Counted from the stretch's first letter, positions 39,079 through 47,950 are shown. The stretch is 64,000 nucleotides of DNA from Sphingomonas sp. TDK1 (GCF_001650735.1 NZ_LXVY01000027.1:186001-250000), one strand, 5' to 3'. A program made the numbers and translations. Notes: generated from the sequence alone by a model not told the origin.

Positions 39079-39984
39079 TCATCCCTTCGCCGATTTCGTC
39101 AGGCCCATGACGTCCAGCCACAGAAGGAACTGGTCGAGCCAATGCGCCGTCGTGGTGCCGGGCTTGCCCGCACCGAAGCCGTGTCCGCCGTCGCCGAACA
39201 GATGAAACTCCACCGGGCGCTTCGCCGCGCGATAGGCATCCACGAGCGGGAACCCCTTTTCGCGATTGAGCAGGAAGTCGTCCGCAGCGACGGCAAGGAA
39301 CATCGGCGGCGCATCGGCCGGCACCTGCATCGGCCCCATATTGGGATAGATCGGGGCGATGAAATCAGGGCGTTCGGCGCCGCCCTTCTCCACCAGGCTG
39401 CGGACGAGGAACCCGCCGGCCGAGAAGCCCATGAACCCCACGCGGTGCGGATCGATGCCATAGGTGCCGGCGTGCTGGCGTACGTAGCGCAGCGCCGCCA
39501 TGCCGTCCGCCAGTGCGTCGGGCGGCGTGTCCCCGGGCGGCGCGAAGGTCGCTGGCTGTCCCTGCAGCATCTTGGTTAACTCGGCCACGAACACCTTCTG
39601 GTCGGCGGGCGTGGGCAGCGTGCGATACTTCAGCACGAAGGCGGTGATGCCGTGGCTGGCAAGGCGCTTGGCGACGTCCCAGCCTTCCTTGTCCATCTCG
39701 AGCCCGAGAAATGCGCCGCCGGGTGCCACGATCACCGCCGCGCCATTGGTCTTGCCGCTCGCGCGGAAAACGGTGAGCGTCGGGTGCGTGACGTTGCGGA
39801 CCGCCAGCACACCGGCGCTGCGATGCCACACCTCCCGCTCGGGCTGATCCGGCGCCGGAAGCGCGATCGCGTTGGGCTGCGCGGGCGCGGCTTCGGCGAC
39901 GGGCGAGATTTCCGATTGCGCATAGGCAGCCGGCGTGAGCGTGACGGTTGCAAGCAGCGCTGTCAGGAGCGTGGAAAGGCGCAT
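39079..39984 (-). CDS. Secreted alpha/beta-hydrolase esterase
   Basis: 301 residues with a Sec signal (LLTALLATVTLTPAAYAQ). The alpha/beta-hydrolase core has the oxyanion stretch VIVAPGGAFLGLEMDKEGWDVA, the nucleophile Ser in MGFSAGGFL, an acid in AVAADDF and His in GDGGHGFG. The family includes acetylxylan and feruloyl-type esterases with this short form. Placed between the TonB receptor and the GH1 gene, it may remove acyl groups from plant glycosides before glycosidases act. Specificity is not shown by the sequence. Confidence 0.82.
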   Translation of the reverse strand: MRLSTLLTALLATVTLTPAAYAQSEISPVAEAAPAQPNAIALPAPDQPEREVWHRSAGVLAVRNVTHPTLTVFRASGKTNGAAVIVAPGGAFLGLEMDKEGWDVAKRLASHGITAFVLKYRTLPTPADQKVFVAELTKMLQGQPATFAPPGDTPPDALADGMAALRYVRQHAGTYGIDPHRVGFMGFSAGGFLVRSLVEKGGAERPDFIAPIYPNMGPMQVPADAPPMFLAVAADDFLLNREKGFPLVDAYRAAKRPVEFHLFGDGGHGFGAGKPGTTTAHWLDQFLLWLDVMGLTKSAKG

Positions 39985-40037
39985 GGCGATCCCCTTGATG
40001 GAGAGGGAGCGGCACCGCCGCCCCCTCCTGTCGTGCG

Positions 40038-42410
40038 TCAGAAGTCGAAGCCGAGCCGCAAGCCGATCGTCCGGACCGAGTCATAGCTGAAGCGCTGGTT
40101 GAGCGTTAGAACGGGCGGCCCCTGGACCGGGTTGGCGTCGCCGCCGTCCGAACCGATCGAGATCGGCCGGATCTCGTTCGTGCAGTTCTTGCAGAACAGG
40201 CTGGCAGACCAGTGCTTGGACTTGAGCCCCACGCGCAGGTCGAACGTATCCCAGGTCGGAATAAAGAAGGGCGCTCCGATAGCCGAGGACTGCGGCGAGC
40301 GATGATAATAGCCGATGCCGAACTGCGCATCGAGCGTGTCGGTCAGCGGCTGGCTATAGTCCGCGCCCAGCGTGGCCGTGAATTTGGCCGAAAGCGGCAG
40401 CTGGTAACCGGCGGCATTGAACGTACCGACATAGCCCGGCGCGTCCGAGCGCAGATCGGCACGGCAGCCATTGCTGGTCTGGCCGGTATAGCATTGCGCA
40501 CCCGGGAAATCATCGAACTTGGCGTCGACATAGGATGCGGAGCCCGACAAGGTCAGCCGCGTGGTCGGTCGCGCCTGGAAGGAGACATCGACGCCTTGGG
40601 TCGTCGCGGTTGCCGCATTGCTCAGGACGAAGGTGCGCAGCGACGTGATCCACGACTGGACCTGGAGATCGCTGAACCGGGTGTAGAAGGCCGAAACCGA
40701 ATAGGTGATCCGGCCATCTGCGACCCTGCCCTTGATGCCGATCTCGCCGCCGCGCGATATTTCGGGTTTCACCGCCAGCTTGGCGCCGGGCGCGGGCGAG
40801 GTATTGGAAAAGCCCGGCCCCTTATAGCCTTGGCCATAAAAGCCGTAGAGCATCGTAGACGGCGTCACCTGCCAATCGGCACCCACCTTGAAGCTGAAGT
40901 TGGTCGCGTCGGTAGACTCGACGGTACGATTGTTCGGAACACCCAGCGTGACGAAGTATTTGCCGACATTCTCCAGCAGATCGATCGAACCCTTGTCATA
41001 GGTCACACGGCCGCCGGCATTGATCTTCAGCGTGTCGGTGACATGGTAGCTGAGCTGGCCGAAGCCGGCATAGCTGTTCTGCTTCAGATTGTACTTATAG
41101 TCCTGGCCGAGAAAGCTGGTGTTGCTCACCGGGCAGGCGGCGGGCGGCGCGCCGAGCTGGGTAGCCCCCACGCAGAAGGGGAAGGTCGGCAGGAGGAAGC
41201 CGGGGAAGCCGTTATTGCCACCGCGTGCGCCCACCACCGAACCGACCGAGCGATAATAATAGAGGCCGAATTGGCCCGAAACCTTGTTGCCCTCGGGCAG
41301 CGCGAGCCGCAGCTCCTGGGACAGCTGGTTGTAAACCTGCCGACTGCTGTTCGTGTTGAAGAAATTGATCGGCGTGTTATCCGAATCGAACTGATACGAC
41401 ACGACCGCATTTTTCCAGGCGGTAATGCTGGAAAGCTCCATGCCGTTGGACAGCGCATAGTTGATATTGGCCTGTAGTCCGCCCGTATCCGCGTCGCGAT
41501 AATTGGGTGCATCGCTGCTGTATCGAAGGTTATCGATACCCGACGCATATCCCAGGCCGGTATAGGCGCTCCCCGCGCCGATCTGCCGGAAGGTGATATC
41601 GTAGCGACCCGAGATGCCGCGCTGGCGATTATATTCGCCGATCACATAGATGGAGAGCGCATCGGTAGGCTCGTACAGATATTTGCCGCGCAGGCCGAGA
41701 TTGCGCAGGCCGAAATCGTTGCGCACGGCACTGTTGACCGTCGGATAGGTGACCGAATCCTGGCCGCTATAAATAGCGTTGAGGCGCAATGCGCTGTTGG
41801 CGCCGATCGGCAGGTTCAGGGTCGAGCGAACCTGGATGCCCTGCCCGTTCTTCACCGGACGATCGCGCTGCACCGCTTCCACGTCGCCCGACACGCTGGC
41901 TTGGCCCAGCACCGGTCGATTGGTGGTGATGTTGACGAGGCCGGCCGAGGCATTCTTGCCAAACAGCAGCCCCTGCGGCCCGTTCAGCACCTCGACGCGC
42001 GACACGTCGTAAAAGGCGTTGGCGGCAAACTCCTTGTTGCCGATCACCACATCGTCCAGCACCTGCGACACGCTCGCCTCGACGGTGGTCGCGAAGGTGC
42101 CGGTGCCCACGCCGCGCACCGCAAAGGTGTTGTCCTGCGCGACTTGGAGGCTGGGGGCGAGCTTGGTCACCGCGGTCAGATCGTTGGCGCCGCGCTGGAG
42201 CAGCTCGTCGGCGCCCACCACGGTAACGCTAAGCGGCACCTTGAGCACGTTTTCGCTGCGGCGCTGCGCGGTAACGATGATCTCGCCGACGCTGCTGTCG
42301 TCCTGCGCGGCCGGCGTCTGGACCTGCGGCGCAGCGGTCTGGGCCAGCGCGGCGATCGGGGTCATGCCGGCCAGCGCAGTCGTCGCCAGCAGGATCTTGT
42401 GTGCTTTCAT
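40038..42410 (-). CDS. TonB-dependent receptor, glycoside locus 2
   Basis: 790 residues from ATG 42410, 5 nt after GGAGG; the ATG at 42413 is too close to that site. A signal ends at ALAQ, the TonB-box/plug region is EIIVTAQRRSENVLK, and the plug motif is VEVLNGPQGLLFGKNASAGLVNI. The barrel ends in LGFDF. It has the same receptor class as the one at 31.4 kb but is clearly a different protein. Upstream lie the cyclase and duplicated catabolic genes; downstream are the esterase, GH1 and GH43. It probably brings the glycoside used by this locus across the outer membrane. Confidence 0.87.
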   Translation of the reverse strand: MKAHKILLATTALAGMTPIAALAQTAAPQVQTPAAQDDSSVGEIIVTAQRRSENVLKVPLSVTVVGADELLQRGANDLTAVTKLAPSLQVAQDNTFAVRGVGTGTFATTVEASVSQVLDDVVIGNKEFAANAFYDVSRVEVLNGPQGLLFGKNASAGLVNITTNRPVLGQASVSGDVEAVQRDRPVKNGQGIQVRSTLNLPIGANSALRLNAIYSGQDSVTYPTVNSAVRNDFGLRNLGLRGKYLYEPTDALSIYVIGEYNRQRGISGRYDITFRQIGAGSAYTGLGYASGIDNLRYSSDAPNYRDADTGGLQANINYALSNGMELSSITAWKNAVVSYQFDSDNTPINFFNTNSSRQVYNQLSQELRLALPEGNKVSGQFGLYYYRSVGSVVGARGGNNGFPGFLLPTFPFCVGATQLGAPPAACPVSNTSFLGQDYKYNLKQNSYAGFGQLSYHVTDTLKINAGGRVTYDKGSIDLLENVGKYFVTLGVPNNRTVESTDATNFSFKVGADWQVTPSTMLYGFYGQGYKGPGFSNTSPAPGAKLAVKPEISRGGEIGIKGRVADGRITYSVSAFYTRFSDLQVQSWITSLRTFVLSNAATATTQGVDVSFQARPTTRLTLSGSASYVDAKFDDFPGAQCYTGQTSNGCRADLRSDAPGYVGTFNAAGYQLPLSAKFTATLGADYSQPLTDTLDAQFGIGYYHRSPQSSAIGAPFFIPTWDTFDLRVGLKSKHWSASLFCKNCTNEIRPISIGSDGGDANPVQGPPVLTLNQRFSYDSVRTIGLRLGFDF

Positions 42411-42446
42411 CATCTCTCCTCCCCACCCTTGGTGGCTGTTTGGTTC

Positions 42447-42460
42447 ACCGGCCGGCCGGT
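42447..42460. promoter_or_regulatory. Perfect GC palindrome before TonB receptor gene
   Basis: ACCGGCCGGCCGGT is a perfect 14-bp palindrome in the 140-bp gap between the cyclase stop and the receptor start. It could form a hairpin that attenuates transcription or could be an operator. GC-rich palindromes arise easily in this genome. Confidence 0.25.
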
Positions 42461-42550
42461 CGTTCTGATGCGACTCGCTACGGCCCTCGTCGCCGAAGAT
42501 GGGCACCCGTTCGGGACACCCGGGGCTCGGCACCCCGTGTCGGATCGACG

Positions 42551-43330
42551 TCAGTCCTCGAGGATCGCGACGGCACGGGTCCATCCGGCCGAGGCGCCCT
42601 TGATCTTGTGCGGGAAGCAGCTGACGGTGAAGCCGTGCGGCGGCAGCGCCTCAAGGTTGTGCAGCTTCTCCAGGTGGCAATAGCCGATGTCGCGGCCGGC
42701 CTTGTGGCCTTCCCAGATCAGCGAGGTATCGCCGGTTTCCTTCACCTTTTCCGCGGTGTAAGCGAAGGGCGCATCCCAGCTCCACGCATCGGTGCCAGTC
42801 ACCCGTACGCCGCGCTCGGTGAGGTACATGGTCGCCGCATAGCCCATGCCGCAGCCGATATTGACGAAGTTCGGGTTGCCCACCGCGCCGCCGGCGGCGG
42901 TGTTGACCAGCACGATATCGAGCGGCTGCAGGTCATGGCCGATCCGCGCCAGCTCCGCCGCGACATCCTCGGCGGTCACCACATAGCCGTCGGGGAAATG
43001 GCGGAAGTCGAGCTTCACCCCGCGCTGGAAGCACCATTCGAGCGGCACCTCGTCGATCGTGATCGCACGTTTGCCGCCGTCCATCGTCGGGTGAAAATGC
43101 CAGGGCGCATCGAGATGCGTGCCGTTATGAGTGGTCAGCGTCACCCATTCGGCGGCCGCGAACCCGGCGCCGTCGGGCGTCTGCTCCTGGGTGACACCGG
43201 GAAAGAAATGGCCCAGTTCGCCCACCGTCTCGGCATGGCTCTGATAGGTGATCTTGGGCCGCATGAACGGCGGGTCGGTAATCACCTCATTTTCCAGGGT
43301 GATGGACAGGTCGATGAAGCGGCGGGCCAT
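42551..43330 (-). CDS. Cyclase-family metal hydrolase (kynurenine formamidase-like)
   Basis: 259 residues from ATG 43330; the long frame reaching 43957 is an antisense-type extension into the hydrolase gene. The cyclase family motif HNGTHLDAPWHFHP (H68, H72, D74, H78) supplies the metal ligands, and GKRAITIDEVPLEW follows as in the family. Members hydrolyse amides, esters or lactones, as in kynurenine formamidase and isatin hydrolase. It lies 17 nt after the second hydrolase copy in the C-deglycosidase operon. It may open or hydrolyse a lactone-like intermediate of the aglycone pathway; that is inference. Confidence 0.83.
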   Translation of the reverse strand: MARRFIDLSITLENEVITDPPFMRPKITYQSHAETVGELGHFFPGVTQEQTPDGAGFAAAEWVTLTTHNGTHLDAPWHFHPTMDGGKRAITIDEVPLEWCFQRGVKLDFRHFPDGYVVTAEDVAAELARIGHDLQPLDIVLVNTAAGGAVGNPNFVNIGCGMGYAATMYLTERGVRVTGTDAWSWDAPFAYTAEKVKETGDTSLIWEGHKAGRDIGYCHLEKLHNLEALPPHGFTVSCFPHKIKGASAGWTRAVAILED

Positions 43331-43347
43331 GGGCGGTCTCCGGGAAA

Positions 43348-44505
43348 TCAGGCCGTGTGGCCGCTGAGGGTTTCGGCGAACCAGTCGGCGATATAGTCGC
43401 GGCCATAGGACATGTTGTCGGCGCCGACATGCTCGACCCCGCCCTCGCGCGCGGTGAAGATCTTCAGCTCGCGCTTCGGGCTGTTGACCAGCTGGTCGTA
43501 GCAGTCGTGCGCGTACTGGACGCTGATCTGGCGATCCTCGGCGCCGTGGGTGACGAGGAACGGCACCTTCACCCCGTCCATATGGCCGTTGAGGTTCATC
43601 GCCTCGGCGCGGACGAAGAAGTCGTCCATGTCCTTGGCGCCGAACGCCCACATCACATGCGCCCAGTAATGCGGCACCGGGTTCTCGCCCTCGCGCTTGA
43701 GGCGCTTCTGCTGGACCTCGGCCCAGTTGTGGTTGGCGCCCCAGCAGGCGCCCGAGGCGAAGCGGGGTTCGTACGCCACCGCGCGCGGCGCGAAATGGCC
43801 GCCCAGCGAAATGCCGGTCATGCCGATGCGCTTGGGGTCGACGTCCGGCTGCTGCTCCAGCCAGTCCACCGCCTTGGATGCCCAGTGCTCCGAATGCGGA
43901 TCGACCGGCAGGCCCTGCAGCCGCAGCGCCTCGCCCGAGCCGGGCTGGTCGACGCACAGGGTGGAGACGCCGCGCCGGGCCAGCGCCTCGGGCAGCCGCG
44001 ACCAGTAGAGCAGCTCCTTGCAGCTATCGAGGCCGTTGCAATAGACCACCACCGGCTTGGGGCCCTCGCCGGCCGCGCGCGTGTAGAGCGCCGGCATCGT
44101 GCCCTGCGCCAGCGGGATCTCCACCCGCTCGCGGTTGATCTTGCCCAGCGCGGTCGAACGATCGAAGGTCGCGCGCGCCTTGGCATAGGTTTCCTTGCGG
44201 CCGGGATGGCCATGGCCCTGCATCCGCTCGCCGGTGAACAGATAAAGCGCGGCGCGCTCCAGCTTGGTAGACGCCGAGAAGGCGCGGCCCTTGGCTTCGT
44301 CCTCTGCGGCGAGCCCGATCAGCTTGTCGGCCATCGCGACCCACTGCGCCATGAACTGCGGCGTGCCGGCATCCGCGCCGCTCGCCGCCGCATCCTTGAT
44401 CGGCTGGCACATGTCGACCAGCTCGCCGATCTGCCCCCCGCTCTCCATCGCGATCGCGACCGACAGGTTCCAGATATAGTTCGGGAAATATTCGAACAAC
44501 GCCAC
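43348..44505 (-). CDS. Alpha/beta hydrolase, C-C bond hydrolase type, copy 2
   Basis: 385 residues, same length as copy 1, with catalytic S233 (GISLGG), D324 and H359 conserved. Only three amino-acid differences from copy 1 are seen (Ala to Val near 298, Ile to Val near 329, Ile to Thr at 384). Nucleotide differences number about a dozen over 1.16 kb, which is far fewer than between the neighbouring monooxygenases. The gene is 3 nt after the dioxygenase and 17 nt before the cyclase gene. The near identity points to recent duplication or gene conversion, and the shared product probably works on a common ring-cleavage intermediate of both operons. Confidence 0.82.
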   Translation of the reverse strand: MALFEYFPNYIWNLSVAIAMESGGQIGELVDMCQPIKDAAASGADAGTPQFMAQWVAMADKLIGLAAEDEAKGRAFSASTKLERAALYLFTGERMQGHGHPGRKETYAKARATFDRSTALGKINRERVEIPLAQGTMPALYTRAAGEGPKPVVVYCNGLDSCKELLYWSRLPEALARRGVSTLCVDQPGSGEALRLQGLPVDPHSEHWASKAVDWLEQQPDVDPKRIGMTGISLGGHFAPRAVAYEPRFASGACWGANHNWAEVQQKRLKREGENPVPHYWAHVMWAFGAKDMDDFFVRAEAMNLNGHMDGVKVPFLVTHGAEDRQISVQYAHDCYDQLVNSPKRELKIFTAREGGVEHVGADNMSYGRDYIADWFAETLSGHTA

Positions 44506-45013
44506 CGCTCAGGCCTCCACCGCCACGAACAGACCGGGATTGGGCGCCGGGTGCGGCAGCGTCTGCGGGCCGCCGGTGCCGATGCCCCACTGGTCCATCA
44601 CCAGCGGCGCGGGCGTGTAGACCTGGTGCTGGTGCGCGTCGAAATCGACCTCCTCCAGCTCCGACGTGTATTCGGCAACGAAGCCGTTCGGCGTGACGAA
44701 ATAGCTGAAGGTGTTGTTGCCGGCGGTGTGGCGGCCGGGACCCCAGCCGATGCCGGTGCCGTTGAGCTTCAGCCGGTGCGCCCCCCGCATCATGTCGTCG
44801 ACGCTCGGCATGTCATAGGCGACATGGTTGAGGCAGGGCGGCCCCGGCAGCAGCGCGATGCGGTGATGCGCCGAGTTGCAGCGCAGGAAGCACATGAAGT
44901 CGCCCAGCCAGTCGGACACCTTGAAGCCGAGCACCTCGGTGAAGAACCGCACCGCCGCCTGGTGGTCTGGCGAGTGCAGCACGATGTGGCTGATCTTGAG
45001 CGGCACGCCTTCC
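43356..45013. repeat. Long direct repeat, copy 2 (hydrolase plus part of dioxygenase)
   Basis: Partner of 28193-29850 in the same orientation. The left edge coincides with the last codons of the hydrolase; beyond it the two loci are unrelated (cyclase here, truncated MFS there). On the right the match decays within the dioxygenase gene. Confidence 0.9.
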
Positions 45014-45411
45014 CAGCGCGCCAGATCGCGCTTCGGGCTGCGGGCGACGTCGCTCGACACCTCGAACAACAGCCCGTCGGGCGAGAAGAACCGGAAGCCA
45101 TAGCCGCCGCCGGGGCCGGTCAGTTCCGCGGGCGCGCCGACGATACGGCAGCCCGCCGCGCCGACCTTGGCGTGAAGCGCATCGACATCGCCGCGGCTGT
45201 CTGCGGCGAGCGCGATCACGTCGACGCGGTTCTCATCGGCCGCACGCAGGCGAACGACATGATGCTCGTCATGCCCCTGGGTCTTGAACCAGGCCATGCC
45301 GTCCTCGCTCGGCACCGGCTCCAGGCCCCATTGCTCGGTATAGAAGGCGCGTTCGGCATCGAGGTTCTGCACGCCATAGCCGACATAGCGGATTTCGGTG
45401 ACACGGCTCAT
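44509..45411 (-). CDS. Extradiol ring-cleavage dioxygenase (VOC superfamily), copy 2
   Basis: 300 residues with the same iron ligands as copy 1 (H142, H196, E247). The last 160 residues differ at only about 8 positions from copy 1; the first 140 differ at about 29. The N-terminal VOC domain helps to shape the active-site entrance, so the two copies could differ in substrate range while keeping the catalytic domain nearly constant. It lies between the second monooxygenase (10-nt gap) and the second hydrolase (3-nt gap). Confidence 0.88.
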   Translation of the reverse strand: MSRVTEIRYVGYGVQNLDAERAFYTEQWGLEPVPSEDGMAWFKTQGHDEHHVVRLRAADENRVDVIALAADSRGDVDALHAKVGAAGCRIVGAPAELTGPGGGYGFRFFSPDGLLFEVSSDVARSPKRDLARWEGVPLKISHIVLHSPDHQAAVRFFTEVLGFKVSDWLGDFMCFLRCNSAHHRIALLPGPPCLNHVAYDMPSVDDMMRGAHRLKLNGTGIGWGPGRHTAGNNTFSYFVTPNGFVAEYTSELEEVDFDAHQHQVYTPAPLVMDQWGIGTGGPQTLPHPAPNPGLFVAVEA

Positions 45412-45421
45412 TTCGGTTTCC

Positions 45422-46537
45422 TCAGATCGGCTGGGCGGTGACGGCGAACATCTCGGCCGTCGCCTTGTGGTTATCGACCGCCGGCCCCGTGCCGAGCTGG
45501 CCCATGCAGATCGCCAGGCTGGCGTTCACGATATACGCGCAGCGCTCGTAGCGGCGGGCGCGATAGGCGGTGAAGGCGGCGTCGACGCTGTCGGCCCTGG
45601 CCAGCTCGTCGGCGAGCACCAGGCTGTCCTCGATCGCCATGCCGGCGCCCTGCCCCAGATGCGGCGTGGTGGCGTGGACCGCGTCGCCGAGCAGGCCGAT
45701 CCGCCCCTTGTGCCATGGCCCGGTGACCAGCATGCCTTCGAGCGGGCGATAGACCACGCCGTCGTCGTCGGTGATCTGCTCGGCCAGATCGCGGATCGCG
45801 GGCGCGCAATCGGTGAGCTTGGCGCGCATCGCCGCGGCGAGTCCCTCGCGCGGATAGCGGGGATTGCCGGGCTCCGGCGTGGTCACGAACATGTACATCA
45901 GCTCTTCGCTGATCGGCACGAGGCCGAGCCCGGTGCGACCGTTATAGACCTGGAGCGCATCCATGCCGGCGGGGCGCGCGAAATTGTACCGCCATACCGC
46001 CTGGCCGGTATAGTCGGGCTTCTCGGCATCGGGCAGGATCGCGGCGCGCGTCTGCGAATAGACGCCGTCCGCCCCGATCACCATGTCGTAGATGCCGCTG
46101 GTGCCGTCCGAGAAGGTCACCGCGACCCGCTCGCCGTCATCGACCATCGTCTCGACCGTGATACCGAGGCGAACCTCCGCGCCGTCGGCCAGCACGCGGT
46201 CCCCCAGCACCTTGTGGAGCGCCGGGCGGCCGATGCCGACATTGGCGGGATAGCCCTCGGCCAGCTTGGGCGCGGGCACGCGGGCGGCCTTGGTGCCATC
46301 GGGCGCGAAGATCTCCACCGCGTCGAACCCGACCCCGGCGGCGATGTACGCGTCGATCACGCCCAGCTGCGCCACCGCGCGCACGACATTGGCCTGCTGG
46401 ATGATCCCCACGCCGTAGACCGACCAGGTCGGATCCCGCTCCACCACCGTCAGCCGGTGGCCCTGCGGCGCCAGCGCGATCGCCGCGGTCAGCCCACCGA
46501 TCCCGCCGCCGATAATCAGGATGTCAAGCGGCGGCAT
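45422..46537 (-). CDS. FAD-dependent aromatic monooxygenase, copy 2
   Basis: 371 residues from ATG 46537, which has GAGG 6 nt upstream and gives the same length as copy 1; the frame to 46573 is rejected. Flavin motifs: ILIIGGGIGGLTAA, VIGADGVYSQTR and LLGDAVHATTPHLGQGAG. It overlaps the deglycosidase beta-subunit gene by 14 nt, so C-C deglycosylation and aglycone hydroxylation are encoded in one translationally linked block. Identity to copy 1 is roughly three quarters, concentrated in the flavin-binding parts. It probably hydroxylates the aglycone released by the deglycosidase. Confidence 0.88.
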   Translation of the reverse strand: MPPLDILIIGGGIGGLTAAIALAPQGHRLTVVERDPTWSVYGVGIIQQANVVRAVAQLGVIDAYIAAGVGFDAVEIFAPDGTKAARVPAPKLAEGYPANVGIGRPALHKVLGDRVLADGAEVRLGITVETMVDDGERVAVTFSDGTSGIYDMVIGADGVYSQTRAAILPDAEKPDYTGQAVWRYNFARPAGMDALQVYNGRTGLGLVPISEELMYMFVTTPEPGNPRYPREGLAAAMRAKLTDCAPAIRDLAEQITDDDGVVYRPLEGMLVTGPWHKGRIGLLGDAVHATTPHLGQGAGMAIEDSLVLADELARADSVDAAFTAYRARRYERCAYIVNASLAICMGQLGTGPAVDNHKATAEMFAVTAQPI

Positions 46538-46934
46538 CGGCTGCCTCGCCCAGCGATACGCGCTTGGTGTCACTGTTGATCGACGGGAACGGCAAATAGG
46601 AGACGCGAAGCTGCTCGGTCAGCGACAGCTCGTGCTCGCCGGCCGGAAAGCCGCCCGGATGCGCGACCAGGATCGTCGCCTTCGCGCCGAACGCCCAGCG
46701 CCGGTCATAGGCGGTTTCCATCGCCGCAAGGGTTAGCGGGCCCCGCCCCTCGTCGAACCGCACCGCTTCGCGCGGCAGCAGCGTGCCGTCGATCGACACG
46801 TCGAGCTTCTCGATCATCGACAGGCCGATGCCGCGATAATAACCGAGCTTGGCGTCGAAGGCGAAGCCGGTCGGCGCCTCGGCCGGGCCGGTGTTGCGCA
46901 GGCTGTCGGCCTGGATCAGGTATTTGTCGAACAT
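46524..46934 (-). CDS. C-glycoside deglycosidase beta subunit-like protein (DUF6379 type), pair 1
   Basis: 136 residues, an all-beta small protein. It shares with the second copy (53665-54066) the pattern YRGxxLSxIExxDVxxDG, later RWxxG, and PGGxxxGxHxxxxxxxxRxxYxP. This pattern fits the small beta subunit of C-glycoside deglycosidases such as CarC and the DgpBC partner, known from carminate- and puerarin-degrading bacteria. In those enzymes the beta subunit completes the active site of a TIM-barrel alpha subunit. Its ATG overlaps the alpha-gene stop by one base (TGATG), matching the required 1:1 complex. The call rests on pattern, size and context, not on a profile search. Confidence 0.72.
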   Translation of the reverse strand: MFDKYLIQADSLRNTGPAEAPTGFAFDAKLGYYRGIGLSMIEKLDVSIDGTLLPREAVRFDEGRGPLTLAAMETAYDRRWAFGAKATILVAHPGGFPAGEHELSLTEQLRVSYLPFPSINSDTKRVSLGEAADAAA

Positions 46935-47950
46935 CAGGCGGGCTCCTTCTCGGCGCCGAGCGCAGCGTCGGCCTGGGCGATCAGGCGATCGAACATCACG
47001 TGTTGGCGGCGGACCTGCTCGCGGCTGTCCACCTCCATCACGTCCTGGATCCAGCGATTGCCCTCATACTCGCTGGAGAGCGTGCCTTCCCAACCGCACT
47101 TCACCAGCTCCGGGATGACCTCGTCATAGGCGATCGCCGGATCGGTGCAGTCTTCGGTCATTTCGTAGAACTTGGCCTGGATGTGCCGGAAGTAAGGAGC
47201 ATAGTCCTTCAGCCGTTTCGGATTGGCATAGGGTGCGTGGCGCAGCGTCTCGGCCATCGCGATCTCGGCCTTGTTGCCGCCGCGCTTCACCGCGACTTCG
47301 TAGATCGTGTATTCGGCCATCACCTTTTCCTCGTGCTGGTCGACGATGAACTGGGTGATTTCCGGCCGGGCGCCCTGGCGCTCGAAGCGGGCGCGGAAGG
47401 CGGGCGGATAATGTTTCATGAAGATGCCCATGTCGGGCAGAATGCCGAGATGGCGGGTATTCAGCCGGTCGGCGACCTCGATCGTGCGCAGGATCCAGGC
47501 ATGTTCGAGATGCCAGGGCGCGTGGACTTCCACGCCCATATGCACGTCCAGCTCCTCGGCATGGGGCACGCAGCGCTCGAGGATATCGGGCCGCACGAAC
47601 ACCAGCACCCGCATGTTCTTGATGCCCAGCCGATTGCACAGCAGCAGATCGCGGCGGATGCTGGCGACCTGCTCGTCGTCGGAGAGCAGCGCGCCCTTGC
47701 GTAGCTTGGTATCGAGGAACATGTCGTAACAGGTGAAGTGCGCGCCATGCCGGGCCAGCATCTCCTGCCACCGTGCGACCTCCGCATCGTCGATATTCGG
47801 AAAGTTCGGCATGTTTTGCTCGGGGAGGATCTCGATGCCCCGGGCGCCGATCGACACGGCATGGGCGATCGCGGCCTCGACCGTCATCTGGCCAAGAAAC
47901 ATCTCTTCCTGGTAGCTGTAGAGGCTCACGCCCCGCTGGATTTTGGACAC
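46934..47950 (-). CDS. C-glycoside deglycosidase alpha subunit-like TIM barrel, pair 1
   Basis: 338 residues from GTG 47950 (GGAG 5 nt upstream); a TTG at 47977 is less likely. It belongs to the xylose-isomerase-like sugar phosphate isomerase/epimerase fold. Probable metal ligands are E141 in GVEVHAP, D173 in ILPDMGIF, H256/Q258 in HIQAKF and E294 in LSSEYEG. The same four motifs recur in the second alpha subunit. In characterised C-deglycosidases the alpha subunit binds Mn2+ and cleaves the sugar-aryl C-C bond after the sugar 3-OH has been oxidised. First gene of a leftward operon, divergent from the Gfo/Idh-MFS-GMC operon. An ordinary epimerase role cannot be excluded, but the beta partner argues against it. 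Confidence 0.72.
   Translation of the reverse strand: MSKIQRGVSLYSYQEEMFLGQMTVEAAIAHAVSIGARGIEILPEQNMPNFPNIDDAEVARWQEMLARHGAHFTCYDMFLDTKLRKGALLSDDEQVASIRRDLLLCNRLGIKNMRVLVFVRPDILERCVPHAEELDVHMGVEVHAPWHLEHAWILRTIEVADRLNTRHLGILPDMGIFMKHYPPAFRARFERQGARPEITQFIVDQHEEKVMAEYTIYEVAVKRGGNKAEIAMAETLRHAPYANPKRLKDYAPYFRHIQAKFYEMTEDCTDPAIAYDEVIPELVKCGWEGTLSSEYEGNRWIQDVMEVDSREQVRRQHVMFDRLIAQADAALGAEKEPA

Noticed and set aside
46934..47950. Ordinary sugar phosphate isomerase/epimerase or hydroxypyruvate isomerase
   Set aside because: The fold fits, but the one-base overlap with a beta-subunit-like gene, repeated at a second site in the window, points to a two-subunit deglycosidase. The simple call is kept only as an alternative.
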